Source of the DNA: an uncultured Bryobacteraceae bacterium
GTDB taxonomy: Bacteria > Acidobacteriota > Terriglobia > Bryobacterales > Bryobacteraceae
Direction of reading: 5' to 3'
DNA length: 64,000 bases
NCBI GenBank assembly: GCA_938003835.1
Contig: CALKXJ010000007.1
Coordinates: 124,001 to 188,000, forward strand
Shown here piece by piece: positions 25,301 through 35,131 of this stretch (position 1 is its first letter; every line of letters begins with the position of its first letter). The translations under genes and the position numbers were made by a program. Below the pieces are notes generated by a model. That model searched no databases and was not told the DNA's origin. It worked only from the letters and a program-made list of their open reading frames with translations.

Positions 25301-25595
25301 CGTGGTGCCGCCGGCGGGCCGATTCGGCAACAGCGGCGTAAACGTGCTCAAACGGCCAGGCTACAACCTCCTTCACCTAAGCATCGCCAAGCAGTTTGCA
25401 CTGACCGAGCGCTTCCGGCTTGAGTACATTGCCTCGATGGCAAACGCGCTCAACCACCCGCATTTCGCCGCGCCGCGGAACAACATTTCGGTGGCCGGGG
25501 CGGGCCAGATTACCAGCGTGCTCTACGGCGCCGATCAGGCTATCGACGGCACGACGGCGCGCGAGGTGGGCATGACGCTCCGCCTGAGGTGGTAA
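22380..25595 (+). CDS. TonB-dependent receptor, Oar-like, with N-terminal carboxypeptidase regulatory-like domain
   Basis: A 1071-residue outer-membrane protein with ATG at 22380 and GGGGAGG 5 bases before it. The N-terminus has a signal-anchor-like stretch (LALLVFAGGLVLFGQS), a carboxypeptidase-regulatory-like domain (STIRGTVSDPTGAVIAGARI), a plug region (LGMDGVTNDGTVNLVNRL, YNMISKRGDNAFHGEFYY) and a barrel ending EVGMTLRLRW. It shares architecture, not close sequence, with the receptor at 10310. The ligand is unknown. Promoter and palindrome upstream suggest specific regulation; a GC-rich hairpin follows. Confidence 0.92.
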   Translation: MHYDRAQLPTQATRLSGALALLVFAGGLVLFGQSLLSTIRGTVSDPTGAVIAGARITVTDVKTNVVVRTVTTDAAGNYEVPDVVTGVYRVTVESAGFKTFIADNIVVEGSQIRRVDIRLELGQIAEQVTVEAGASPITTDSAQITSGLRRQIYDESPLMRNYYPHSLLVTLAGVESQGGGWSLNINGQPPSQVALGMDGVTNDGTVNLVNRLDFSEITVTGVNNTADQARVANYNMISKRGDNAFHGEFYYTHLNSALNARNFFDPAKTPYKEHRGQIAFSGPVIRNKTFFYVSYFYQRIPAGYFYRRTVPTKKMRQGDFSQLTRQVRDPLSGQPFPQNLIPASRHNPTSLAIQRELIPEPNMGGPDDQVNNYGFLHPYPNDLFEARYPQIRFDHNFSEKNTIFFRWIRRRTPYVLARSFPGLTWTRFRSHTHSVINDTHVFTPTLVNSFRFGLKTDFIEDGKVIAGVAPLKADRVIERIGLQGVNQPGFKDVQGSPNIAITGYDGISMPGGGVVGDDHQYSFADSLTWSVGRHVFKFGGELKTVQTFLGSIPDPTFGAFNFNGSLSGAPYADFLLGLPYTSQRLSPLVNRDRRAKELGLFVMDTFKVTSRLSLDYGLRWDYFTAPRFDDGLQYAWDPVTGNVIVPQGAMRSVSPLYPKNITVVEGNVLPRPDRKNFAPRFGAAYRLRDKTVVRGGYGIFTEQIGYFAHLQGGGPFQIAETYINRIEGGAPLFAFPNPFPTSLASAQIPSQSVVGFPMQTENGSIHQFNLTVEQQVGSLGVRLSYIGSRSRGLNYNLAINKPRPSLIPFTQSRRPYPQFIGVTMGQNDGRTNYNAFQVEVQRKMGEIITFNGHYTLQSHLSDFLNLENPYDHKFWNREAFSARHRAVITTMVQIPVGRGRRYLGSAPAAADHVLGGWNLTTISHFSSGQFFSPTFSGSDPSNTNTVGGLPDRICDGNLPRGERTVERWFNPACFVVPPAGRFGNSGVNVLKRPGYNLLHLSIAKQFALTERFRLEYIASMANALNHPHFAAPRNNISVAGAGQITSVLYGADQAIDGTTAREVGMTLRLRW

Positions 25596-25618
25596 GCGGC
25601 TGCGGAAGCGCGCAGACC

Positions 25619-25642
25619 GGGGCGGCGGCCGAGCCCCGCCCC
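25619..25642. terminator. bidirectional terminator hairpin
   Basis: The stem GGGGCGG (25619-25625) pairs with CCGCCCC (25636-25642) over a 10-base loop, between the convergent TonB receptor and transporter genes. Confidence 0.6.
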
Positions 25643-25650
25643 CGTCCCGC

Positions 25651-27240
25651 CTAGCTCAGGACCCCAACCAGCGCCTGGGCAAAGACGGTCATCAGGATGA
25701 GGGCGACCGGGTAAGCAGTCGCGTAGCTGACGACAGGGATCTCCGAATCGGTCTTCGCCGTCACCACGGCCAGACCTGGCGTCGAGGTCATGCCGCCGGC
25801 CACGCCGCCGAGGATTTCGAGGAAGTTCATCTTGAGCACATACCTGCCGGCCAGGCAGCCGACCGCCATCGGCGCCAGCACGACGGCGAGCGAGGCCGCC
25901 GAGAGCCGCAGGCCATACTGGCTGAGCACTCCCATCAGGCTCTGACCCGCCCGCACCCCGGCATCGGCCAAAAAGCAGACCAGCCCGGCCTCCATCGCCA
26001 GCATCAGGGCGGCTCGCGGAAAATGGCCCACTACCGGGCCGATGCGCCCGAAATGGCCAAGCAGAAGCGCCACGAACAGCGGGCCTCCGGCGAGCCCCAG
26101 CGAGAAGCTCTCCTGGCCGAAGCCGAAGGAGACCATGCCGAGCAGAACGCCGGCGATGAGACCGGCGGTAAGCGAAACCAGGTCGGTTTCGTCGAATGAG
26201 CGCGCTCGATGCCCGGCAACCTCGGCGAACTTCTCGATGTTGTCCGGCTCGCCCACCACCACCAGCGCGTCTCCGTATTGGATTTCATCCCGCATACGCG
26301 GCACGAACTCGAGCTCGTGTCGGAGGATGCGCGAAATGGTGACGCCGAAGTTGTGCATCGGCTTCAGTTCGGCCAGAGTCCGCCCGACCACGTTCGGCGA
26401 GGTGGCCACCACTTGGCGGCGCTCACGCTCGGTGTCCATGATGTAGTCGGTCTTCTCGCTCGGACGCCCCAGCAAGTTGACGATGATCGGCACGCGGGAC
26501 TCGTGACCGACGACCAGCACGTGCTGGCCGGCCTCGAGCGTCACGTCGGCGGAGACCGGCAGCAGCCGGTTGCCGCGCAGCAGGCGGGGCACCTGGCAGT
26601 TGTGCTCGGCGATTACCTCGAGCTCGCTTAGCTTCTTTCCAATGACGGCCGGGTTGAGAACCTCCACCAGCATGCGCACGATCTGGCGGCCGGCCTCTTC
26701 TTGGGAGGCGAGTTGCTTGCCCAGTTCGCTCAGGTTTTGGCGTAGCAGGCGGGGCAGGAGCTCCATGACAAGCACAACGCCCACCACCCCGAACGGATAA
26801 GCGAGGCCGTAGCCCACAGCCGCCTGCGAGCCGGAGGGCAACTTTTCCAGCACGGCGGCGAGCGCAGGGGTCGAGGTCATGGCGCCGGCGAAAATTCCCG
26901 CTGCCAAATCCGTGGGAAGCGCCAGGAGCCGGGCGAGCGCCCAGGTGAGAAGCGCTCCGGTCGCGGTCAGCAGCACCGCCAGCTTCGCCAACGATCGGCC
27001 CTGGCGTACGAAGCTGCGGAAGAAGGCGGGGCCGGCGCGCAGCCCCACGCAGTAGACGAACAGCACGAGCCCCGGCAGGCCGATCCCCTCCGGGATGCGG
27101 TAGCCGAAATGGCCAAAAGCAAGCCCGGTGAAGATGACTCCGGAGGAGCCGAGGGTCAGGCCGGCGAGGTGGAGGCGGCCGAGCAACAGGCCGGTGGCGA
27201 TAACCGCCAGCAGGACCAGCAGTTGCTCGGTCAGGTTCAT
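25651..27240 (-). CDS. AspT/YidE-YbjL family membrane transporter with two RCK_C (TrkA-C) domains
   Basis: A 529-residue inner-membrane protein. Two homologous membrane halves flank a central cytoplasmic region. Each half ends with the family's signature (AGAMTSTPALAAVLEK in the first, GGMTSTPGLAVVTAK in the second). The middle (about residues 185-345) holds two RCK_C/TrkA-C-like domains (AEHNCQVPRLLRGNRLLPV.. and NFGVTISRILRHELEFVP). AspT exchanges aspartate for alanine; other family members are poorly characterised. It is the last gene of a minus-strand operon, 11 bases after PEP carboxykinase, so a dicarboxylate or amino-acid substrate linked to C4 metabolism is plausible. Confidence 0.85.
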   Translation of the reverse strand: MNLTEQLLVLLAVIATGLLLGRLHLAGLTLGSSGVIFTGLAFGHFGYRIPEGIGLPGLVLFVYCVGLRAGPAFFRSFVRQGRSLAKLAVLLTATGALLTWALARLLALPTDLAAGIFAGAMTSTPALAAVLEKLPSGSQAAVGYGLAYPFGVVGVVLVMELLPRLLRQNLSELGKQLASQEEAGRQIVRMLVEVLNPAVIGKKLSELEVIAEHNCQVPRLLRGNRLLPVSADVTLEAGQHVLVVGHESRVPIIVNLLGRPSEKTDYIMDTERERRQVVATSPNVVGRTLAELKPMHNFGVTISRILRHELEFVPRMRDEIQYGDALVVVGEPDNIEKFAEVAGHRARSFDETDLVSLTAGLIAGVLLGMVSFGFGQESFSLGLAGGPLFVALLLGHFGRIGPVVGHFPRAALMLAMEAGLVCFLADAGVRAGQSLMGVLSQYGLRLSAASLAVVLAPMAVGCLAGRYVLKMNFLEILGGVAGGMTSTPGLAVVTAKTDSEIPVVSYATAYPVALILMTVFAQALVGVLS

Positions 27241-27251
27241 TCCCTCCGCGC

Positions 27252-28873
<1,622 letters not shown>

Positions 28874-28877
<4 letters not shown>

Positions 28878-30532
28878 GTCTTTCGGCGGATGGCCCACTC
28901 CGTAAACGGGGACCGAAGGCCGCGAATGAGCACATTCAACAGATACGGCTTGCCGCTCGCAAAGGCGCGGTGGACGGCCCCGGGGACCTGATCGAGACGC
29001 TCGATGAGCTCGCCCTCGCCGCCAAAGCCCTGCATGATTTTCTCGTAGCGGCTCTGCCGGAGCGAGCAGGCGACGGTGGTGCCCTGCGTGGCGAGCTGGA
29101 GCTCGCGCTCGACGCCCCAGGCGCCGTCGTTGCCGACGAGGAGCACCACTGGCAGCTCATGGCGGACCAGCGTATCGAGCTCGGCCAGATAGAAGCCTAA
29201 CGAACCGTCGCCGGTGATCATCACCACCGGTTCGCCCGGCCGGCCGATCTTCAGGCCGACCGAGTTGGGCAAGCCGGAGCCGATCGTGGCCAGCGGTCCC
29301 AGGCGCAGCCAGCCGCCGGGCCGGAGCGCCGGCAGCATCACGCGCCCCCAGTGCACAAAGTCGCCGCCGTCCCAGGAGAAGAGAACGTCCGCCGGCAGGT
29401 GTTTCTTCAACTCGGCGAAAAAAGCGACAGGATTCATCGGCAGCGAGCGGTCCGAGGCAAGGGCGTCCAGCTCGGCACGCCAGGCCGCCTCGAGCTCGCG
29501 CAGGCGGCGCCACCAGGCCTCGCGGCGCGGCCAGGAGCGGCCGCCGAGCATCTCCAGCATGGCGCGCAAGGCGGCCTTCAGGTCGGCGCAAATTCCCACC
29601 TCCAGCCGTCGCGTGTGGTTGAGCTCCGGCGCATGGATGTCCACCTGGATGAAGCGGGCCTCCGGCGAGAACAGCTTTGCGCCGCCGAGCGCCAGGCGCG
29701 AATCCAAGCGCTTGCCGAGCACCAGCACGACGTCGGCTTCGCGGAAAGCCTCCTGGACGGCTTTGTTGAGTGCCGGGTCGGCGTAGCCGAACGAATACGG
29801 GGCGTCGTCGCGAAGCACGCCGCGGGCGAGCGTGATCGAGTAGTAAGGAAGCTGGGTGCGGCGAAGCAACTCATCGAGCTCAGCCGCCGCGTCCGCCCAC
29901 CACAGGCCGCTGCCGGCGATCACCACTGGACGCTCGGCGGCCTCGAGAATCTCCAGCGCGCGGATCACCTCAGCCGAGGAGGGCGCGCCGCACGGGCGGG
30001 GCGGAGGGGCAGGCAGCGGCAACGGCTGCTCGGTCTTGGCCGAGAAGACGTCGACGGGAATCGACAGGTGGACTGGTCCCATGCGCCCGGAGGTGGCTTC
30101 GGCGAAGGCGCGGCCCACCAGATACGGGATGTGGGCCGCCTGCGTCGCCTGGGCGGCAAATTTCACCACCGGAGCCGCCATCGCCACCTGGTCGATCACC
30201 TGAAAAACCTGCCGGCCCGCAGGCCCGAGCGGCGCCGCGCCGCTCACCGCGATCAAGGGGCTGCCGGTCAGGAAGGCGGTCGCAATGCCGGTGAGGGAGT
30301 TGGTGTGCCCGGGGCCGCCGGTGACGAGCGAAACGGCCGGATAGCGGCGCACCCGCGCCAGGGCATCGGCCGCGTGCGTCACGCCGGACTCATGCCGCAT
30401 GTCGATGATCCGGAGCCCGCGCCGGTGGGCGACGGAAAGCACTTCGTTCAGGTGGTCCCCGACCAGGGTGAAGATCTCCCGGATCGCAAGCGCTTCGAGC
30501 GAATCGACGAACAGTTCGGCACCGGTGGGCAT
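28874..30532 (-). CDS. thiamine-diphosphate-dependent enzyme (acetolactate synthase large-subunit/decarboxylase family)
   Basis: A 552-residue protein of the three-domain ThDP family. The N-terminal PYR domain has the catalytic Glu48 in [17 protein letters not shown]. The central domain includes [20 protein letters not shown]. The C-terminal PP domain has the ThDP motif GDGSLGF...VGND (about residues 440-468), with [14 protein letters not shown] before it. Relatives include acetolactate synthase, oxalyl-CoA decarboxylase and benzoylformate decarboxylase; no small regulatory subunit gene is near, which argues against a standard IlvB. It is coupled to pckA and the AspT-like transporter. The substrate is unknown, probably a 2-oxo acid. 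Confidence 0.85.
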
Positions 30533-30549
30533 CTCGGTTCTGTCATCGT

Positions 30550-30555
30550 AGTATA
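30550..30555 (-). promoter_or_regulatory. candidate -10 box TATACT for the ThDP-pckA-transporter operon
   Basis: On the minus strand TATACT lies 17 bases before the ATG at 30532, giving an expected leader of about 10 bases. The remaining intergenic sequence up to 30687 shows nothing else I can name. Confidence 0.4.
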
Positions 30556-30687
30556 CGGCCCGCCCGGCAGGGGGATCGAGGCGGAGCGCGGTGGCCGGCG
30601 CATTCCCCCCAAACCCTGCGACGGCGGCATCCCCATCCTGGCCGGGCGTGGCGGCGCTGCCCTCCGCTCGCGCTCGGGGTCCGAGCT

Positions 30688-31374
30688 CTACCGGCCCGGC
30701 GCCAGCAGGCGGTAAGACCAGCCCGGCGGGGCCGTCAGCCTCGCCGGGCCGGGCCGGGCCGGGGCATAAGGGTTATGAACACTCAAGGGTGAGAACGGGC
30801 TGCCGTACGGCCCGAACGGATTGTTGATCGAGTCCGGGCTGAACGGACTGCCATAGCGCCCGAAGGGATTGCTCACCGAATCCGGGTCGTACCGGTTGGC
30901 GCTGAATTTCCCCAGGTACTTGCCGTCCGGCGTTACGATGGCGGGCGCCTCCGTGGCATAAGGATTCCGGGCGCTATAGGGGGAGAAGGGACTCCCATAC
31001 AGCCCGTACGGGTTATTCACCGAATCGGGGCCGTAGCAGCTCCCGTAGATTCCGAACCGATTCGAAATGGAATCGGGATCGTACGGGTTGGCGCTCAGAT
31101 TTCCGAGATATTTCGCCTTCCCGTCCGAGCTGCGTAACTCGGGCGGGCCGGAACGCGGCGTACGAGAAAAGCGGAAGGCGGAATCAGAGGTCCGGGTGAG
31201 GAGTCCCCGCATGCCGGCCTGACTCGACGGGATGCCAAGCTCGTCGAGCGCCTTGACGCTGCTTTCGAGCGAGGCGCCGGGAGCGATGCTCAGCAGGCGC
31301 ATGGAACTATCGAGGTCAAACTCCTGGCACCAAAGCGGACAGGTGAAAGCGAGAACGATGGGGAGCCGGCGCAT
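30688..31374 (-). CDS. secreted tandem-repeat protein (DPDS-NP-YG repeats), unknown function
   Basis: A 228-residue protein with a short signal peptide (MRRLPIVLAFTCPLWCQE). The mature N-terminal third is unremarkable. From about residue 88 there are two tandem modules of about 64 residues, each beginning YLGxxSANxYDPDSxSN and holding three sub-repeats of the form YGSPFSPDSxxNPFG. The first module ends TEAPAIVTPDGK. The repeats are rich in Asn, Pro, Gly, Tyr and Ser, lack Cys, and look like an extended solenoid or low-complexity surface protein. I have seen similar repeats in proteins from unrelated bacteria but know no function. It has its own promoter-like TATTCT and a GAGGAT ribosome site. 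Confidence 0.7.
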   Translation of the reverse strand: MRRLPIVLAFTCPLWCQEFDLDSSMRLLSIAPGASLESSVKALDELGIPSSQAGMRGLLTRTSDSAFRFSRTPRSGPPELRSSDGKAKYLGNLSANPYDPDSISNRFGIYGSCYGPDSVNNPYGLYGSPFSPYSARNPYATEAPAIVTPDGKYLGKFSANRYDPDSVSNPFGRYGSPFSPDSINNPFGPYGSPFSPLSVHNPYAPARPGPARLTAPPGWSYRLLAPGR

Positions 31375-31393
31375 GAGCCAATCCTCTGGTAAG

Positions 31394-31399
31394 AGAATA
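31394..31399 (-). promoter_or_regulatory. candidate -10 box TATTCT for the tandem-repeat gene
   Basis: On the minus strand TATTCT lies 19 bases before the ATG at 31374. The leader AGAGGATTGGCTC then ATG closely resembles that of the M48 gene at 37066 (AGAGGATTCGGCTC). Confidence 0.3.
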
Positions 31400-31519
31400 T
31401 CACAGAAATTCGACGAATAAGCATCCTCGTCGCACCTGAATTTCGCGATTATTGCCTGGGGCCGGCGTCATGCCAAGGCGACGGTCCCGGCAATCGAAAA
31501 ACTCCGTTTCTGCCGGCCG

Positions 31520-32416
31520 TCAGACCGGCTTGGCCAGATCCCGGTGGGTCGTCTTCACCTGGTAGCCGGCGCGGGCCAGCCGCCGGCGGATCTCATCGGC
31601 GATGGCCACCGAGCGGTGGTGCCCTCCGGTGCAGCCGAAGGAGATCGTGAGGTAGCTCTTGCCCTCCTCGATGTAGTGGGGCAACAGATAAATGAGCAGC
31701 TCCGTGATGCGCTCGATGAACTCCACGGTCTGCGGGAAGCGCTTGATGTAGCGGGCCACCTGGGGGTTCCGGCCGGTGAGGTTCCGGAATTCGGGTTTGT
31801 AATTCGGGTTGGGGAGGAATCGGACGTCGAAGACCAGGTCGCTGTCGGGCGGGATGCCGTGACGATAGCCGAAGCTGGTGACCCAGATCAGGATCTTGGC
31901 CCGCTCGGAGGCGCCCTCGAAGAGCTGCCGCACATAATCCCGCAGATCGTGCACGTTGAACTTCGAGGTGTTGATGATGTGGTCGGCCAGGGCGCGGATC
32001 GGCTCGAGTTGCCGCCGCTCGGTCCGGATGCTGCGAACAACGCCACGGCCTTTGCCGAGGGGGTGGGGGCGCCGGGTTTCGCTGAAGCGCCGCACCAGGG
32101 TCTCCTCTTCGGCCTCGAGAAAGACCAGCGTGGTGCGGATCTTGCGCTTCAGGCTGGAGTAGATCTCGGGGAAACGCTCGAGATCGCGGCCCAGGCGGAT
32201 GTCGACCACAAGCGCGGCGCGCGAGATGCGGGGCGAGTCGCGCGTGAGTTCGGCCAGCGTGGGAATCAGATCCACCGGGAGGTTGTCAACGGCATAGAAG
32301 CCCTGATCCTCCAGGCACTTGAGCACCGTCCCCTTGCCCGAGCCGCTCAGTCCCGTGATGATGACCAGCTCGGGCTGGCGTCGTTTCAAGCGGCGACTCG
32401 GTTGGGAGCTCGTCAA
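31520..32416 (-). CDS. rapZ: RapZ/YvcJ-type nucleotide-binding protein (RNase adapter family)
   Basis: A 298-residue cytoplasmic protein. Walker A is GLSGSGKGTVLKCLED at about 22-37, followed by FYAVDNLPVDLIPTLAEL. The C-terminal RapZ domain includes FGYRHGIPPDSDLVFDVRFL and the hallmark SFGCTGGHHRSVAIAD. In enterobacteria RapZ controls glmS through small RNAs; in Bacillus YvcJ binds GTP. Which role applies here is not known. It is the third gene of a minus-strand rpoN-hpf-rapZ cluster, 26 bases after hpf. Confidence 0.93.
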   Translation of the reverse strand: MTSSQPSRRLKRRQPELVIITGLSGSGKGTVLKCLEDQGFYAVDNLPVDLIPTLAELTRDSPRISRAALVVDIRLGRDLERFPEIYSSLKRKIRTTLVFLEAEEETLVRRFSETRRPHPLGKGRGVVRSIRTERRQLEPIRALADHIINTSKFNVHDLRDYVRQLFEGASERAKILIWVTSFGYRHGIPPDSDLVFDVRFLPNPNYKPEFRNLTGRNPQVARYIKRFPQTVEFIERITELLIYLLPHYIEEGKSYLTISFGCTGGHHRSVAIADEIRRRLARAGYQVKTTHRDLAKPV

Positions 32417-32442
32417 GCGTATCCGGATCTTGGCGGGCGCCT

Positions 32443-32994
32443 TCAGGCCTGGACCAGGTCAAAGTTGCCGTCCCGGCGTCGGAGCAGGACGGAAAGGCGG
32501 TCCGTGTCGGCGTCGCGATAGACCAGATAATCGCGGCCGTCTTCCATCTCGATGAGCGCCTCTTCGAGCGTCAGCGGCTTCTGGTCGGCGCGGTGATTGA
32601 CGCGAAAGACCCGGGGCGCCTCGCCGGCCTCCGTTTCCTCGACTTCGGCCCCGGCTTCGCCCTCCTCGACGACGGCCGATTTCTCCCGGAGCGGGACCCG
32701 CTTGGTATCGCGCCACTTGGTGCGCAGCTTCTGGACCTGTTTCTCCAGCTTGTCGGCGGCCAGCGTCAGCGCCGTGAGCAGGTCCGGCGAGGAGGCCTCG
32801 CTCACCAGCGGGTGGTCGTGAAAGTTGACGGTGATCTCAGCGCGGTGATTCTGGCGCTCGGAGACCACGATGAGATGAGCCTCGCGTTCCTCCCTGCCGT
32901 CGATCAACTTGCCGAGTTTGGCCAATTTCCGATCGAGTTTTTTTCTCTGGGCCGGAACTAGCTGCTCGAGATTTCCTTTGATGATCACTTTCAT
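32443..32994 (-). CDS. hpf: ribosome hibernation promoting factor, long form
   Basis: A 183-residue protein: an N-terminal S30AE domain (MKVIIKGNLEQLVPAQRKKL, AEITVNFHDHPLVSEASSPD, LTLAADKLEKQVQKLR), an acidic linker at about 108-128, and a C-terminal dimerisation domain (VFRVNHRADQKPLTLEEAL, FLVYRDADT-like YLVYRDADTDRLSVLLRR). The long form dimerises 70S ribosomes into inactive 100S particles in stationary phase. It lies 46 bases downstream of rpoN, the classical synteny. Confidence 0.93.
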   Translation of the reverse strand: MKVIIKGNLEQLVPAQRKKLDRKLAKLGKLIDGREEREAHLIVVSERQNHRAEITVNFHDHPLVSEASSPDLLTALTLAADKLEKQVQKLRTKWRDTKRVPLREKSAVVEEGEAGAEVEETEAGEAPRVFRVNHRADQKPLTLEEALIEMEDGRDYLVYRDADTDRLSVLLRRRDGNFDLVQA

Positions 32995-33040
32995 GGTGCC
33001 CTCCGTGGAGGCCGCCCGCGCGGGCGCAGGTTACTGGCTT

Positions 33041-34597
33041 TCAGTCCCGCCGGCGGCGGTGATGGGTCGAGGGAATCTTCATGTCCTCGCGATATTTGGC
33101 CACCGTGCGCCGGGTGACCTGGATGCCTTCGGCGCGCAGCCGCTGAGCGATCTGCTCATCGGTCAGGGGGTGGGCGGGATCCTCCTCCTCGATCATCTTC
33201 TTCACCTTGCGCTTGAGGATCAGCAGCGGCGTCTCGGCGCCCGACGGCCCTTGCACCGCCTCGGAAAAACAGTAGCGCAGTTCGAAGACACCGTGGGGCG
33301 TGTGCGCGTACTTGTTCGCCACCGCGCGGCTCACCGTCGAAGGATGTACCCCGATCTCGTCCGCGACCTCCTTGATCATCATCGGCTTGAGATGGTCGAT
33401 GCCATGCTCGAGAAAGGCGGCCTGACGGCGGACGATCGCCTGGCAGACTTTGAGAATGGTCTGCTTGCGCTGCTCGATATTCTTGATCAACTGGAGCGCC
33501 GAGGCGTAGCGGTCCTTGACATAGTTGCGCACGTCTTTGTCCGGCACCTCGTCCCGGCGCAACATCTGGCGATAATCCGTATTGAGCCGCAGTTGCGGGA
33601 TATCGTCGTCGTTGAGCTGGATGACGAACTCGTCGCCCTCCTTGAAAATATAGACGTCCGGCTCGACGTGCCGGGCGCCGGAGGGCGAGAAGCGCAGGCC
33701 TGGCCGGGGATCCAGATGCCGGATGACATTGACGGCAATCTGCACATGCTCGAGCGGGCGGCCCAGCGCCCGGGCCAGCTCCTTCAACTTATGCGCCTCG
33801 AGCAGATGCAGGTGATCGGAGACGATCTGCCAGGCCACACCGCCGCGCGCGTTTCGGCTGGCCAACTGGAGCAACAGGCACTCTTGCAGGTCCCTGGCGC
33901 CGACGCCCGCCGGATCGAGCGACTGCACCACCTGGAGCGCCTCCTGTAGAGTCTCGAGCGCAAATTCCCCCGAGGCGGCGATCTCCTCGAGACCGAGCGT
34001 CAGGTAGCCATTCTCATCCAGGTTGCCGATGATGGCGTCGGCGGCGTCGCGAACCTCCTCGCTCAGCACCACCAGGCTCAACTGCTGCTGCAAGTAGTCG
34101 GCCAGGGTCACCGGGGCGGGCAGGAAGGCCTCAAATGACGGCCGCTCGACCGCCTCCGTGGCAGGGTTCCGGAAACCGGGATCGAGATACTCCTCGAAAA
34201 ACGAGCCGAAATCGATCTCGTCGAACGGATCCGGCGTCTCGGGCGCCGCCGGGGTGTCGGCGGGAGTGCCGTCGGTCGCCTCAGGCGACTCGCCTCCCTC
34301 CAGCATGAATTCGGCGGGCTCCGGGCTGAGCGCCTCCTGCACGGCCTCAAGAATCGGCAGATCGGCCGGTTGCGGGTCCCGCTCACCTTCGAGCAGGGCC
34401 TGCTCTTCGGCAGGCGTCAACTCCTCGGAGACCCCCGTCACCTCTTCAAGCAGTGGATTCTCGGCCAGCTCGCGCGTGATCAGCTCGCGCAGCTCCAGGC
34501 GGTTGTATTGCAGCAGGGTCACCATCTGCACCAGGCCGGGCGTGAGAGTCTGCTTCTGCGAGACCTTGATCTCCAGCCGGGGCGACAGGTGACTCAT
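33041..34597 (-). CDS. rpoN: RNA polymerase sigma-54 factor
   Basis: The start is set at ATG 34597 (MSHLSPRLEIKVSQKQTLTP), the usual sigma-54 N-terminus; the longer open frame would include the promoter. The 518-residue product has the Gln/Leu-rich region I (QMVTLLQYNRLELRELITREL), an acidic region II (about 60-150), the core-binding domain, the HTH segment (EVADEIGVHPSTVSRAVANKY) and the RpoN box as TRRTVAKYRE near the C-terminus. It directs transcription from -24/-12 promoters with enhancer-binding activators. Downstream hpf and rapZ are typical neighbours; ptsN is missing from the usual order. Confidence 0.95.
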   Translation of the reverse strand: MSHLSPRLEIKVSQKQTLTPGLVQMVTLLQYNRLELRELITRELAENPLLEEVTGVSEELTPAEEQALLEGERDPQPADLPILEAVQEALSPEPAEFMLEGGESPEATDGTPADTPAAPETPDPFDEIDFGSFFEEYLDPGFRNPATEAVERPSFEAFLPAPVTLADYLQQQLSLVVLSEEVRDAADAIIGNLDENGYLTLGLEEIAASGEFALETLQEALQVVQSLDPAGVGARDLQECLLLQLASRNARGGVAWQIVSDHLHLLEAHKLKELARALGRPLEHVQIAVNVIRHLDPRPGLRFSPSGARHVEPDVYIFKEGDEFVIQLNDDDIPQLRLNTDYRQMLRRDEVPDKDVRNYVKDRYASALQLIKNIEQRKQTILKVCQAIVRRQAAFLEHGIDHLKPMMIKEVADEIGVHPSTVSRAVANKYAHTPHGVFELRYCFSEAVQGPSGAETPLLILKRKVKKMIEEEDPAHPLTDEQIAQRLRAEGIQVTRRTVAKYREDMKIPSTHHRRRRD

Positions 34598-34606
34598 CTG
34601 CCTAAC

Positions 34607-34612
34607 ATTATA
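34607..34612 (-). promoter_or_regulatory. -10 box TATAAT 9 bases before the rpoN start codon
   Basis: On the minus strand TATAAT is separated from the ATG at 34597 by 9 bases, implying a leader of only about 3 bases. No convincing Shine-Dalgarno sequence is present. This supports a near-leaderless transcript and argues against a start further upstream. Confidence 0.45.
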
Positions 34613-34732
34613 CTTCGGGCATTGTCGCGGAACGGTCCAGTTGAGGGCCCGAAACCCCTTCTCGCCTAAGGCCGAAGAGCGTTTCCGCCGATGAGAGGGG
34701 CGGAGCGTCGCGCAAGCGGCGCTCGGCAACGG

Positions 34733-34738
34733 TAGAAT
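34733..34738 (+). promoter_or_regulatory. candidate -10 box TAGAAT 9 bases before the Hpt gene
   Basis: TAGAAT is separated from the ATG at 34748 by 9 bases. GGAGGA (34740-34745) also lies in this gap, but with only 2 bases of spacing to the ATG and at the expected transcription start, so the transcript may be near-leaderless. The rest of the 34598-34747 gap holds the rpoN promoter. Confidence 0.35.
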
Positions 34739-34747
34739 TGGAGGAAT

Positions 34748-35110
34748 ATGGGCGTCTCCGAAGATTTGGCGGCCGCCGATTTCGCTGCGGCGCTCGAACG
34801 CCTGGGTGGGGATCAGGTCCTGCTTCAGGAAATCGCCGGACTCTTTCTCGACCAGTACGAAGACTTACTCGGTCGAATTCGTCAAGCCATTGCCGCCGCC
34901 GATGGGGCGGAGCTCGAGCGGTCAGCTCATGTGCTCAAAGGCGCGGTCGCCAACTTCGGCGCCGAGCGGGCCGCCGAGGCAGCATTTCGGCTGGAGAAAG
35001 CAGGCCGGGAACGAGCCTGGCATGGCGTGGAGACCGCCTTCCGGGAGCTCGAAGCGGTAGTGGAGAAGCTGACGGCAGAACTCGAAGCGTTTCTCGGACG
35101 CAGCCGGTGA
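34748..35110 (+). CDS. stand-alone Hpt (histidine phosphotransfer) domain protein
   Basis: A 120-residue all-helical protein. The phosphorylatable His lies in the Hpt motif SAHVLKGAVANFGAERAAEA at about residue 61, followed by the matching RLEKAGRE helix. Hpt proteins shuttle phosphate between hybrid kinases and response regulators; no kinase or receiver gene lies nearby, so its partners are elsewhere. It is monocistronic, divergent from rpoN and convergent with the M48 protease gene 21 bases away. Confidence 0.85.
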   Translation: MGVSEDLAAADFAAALERLGGDQVLLQEIAGLFLDQYEDLLGRIRQAIAAADGAELERSAHVLKGAVANFGAERAAEAAFRLEKAGRERAWHGVETAFRELEAVVEKLTAELEAFLGRSR

Positions 35111-35131
35111 GCGTCGGCTGTTCATCGGACC

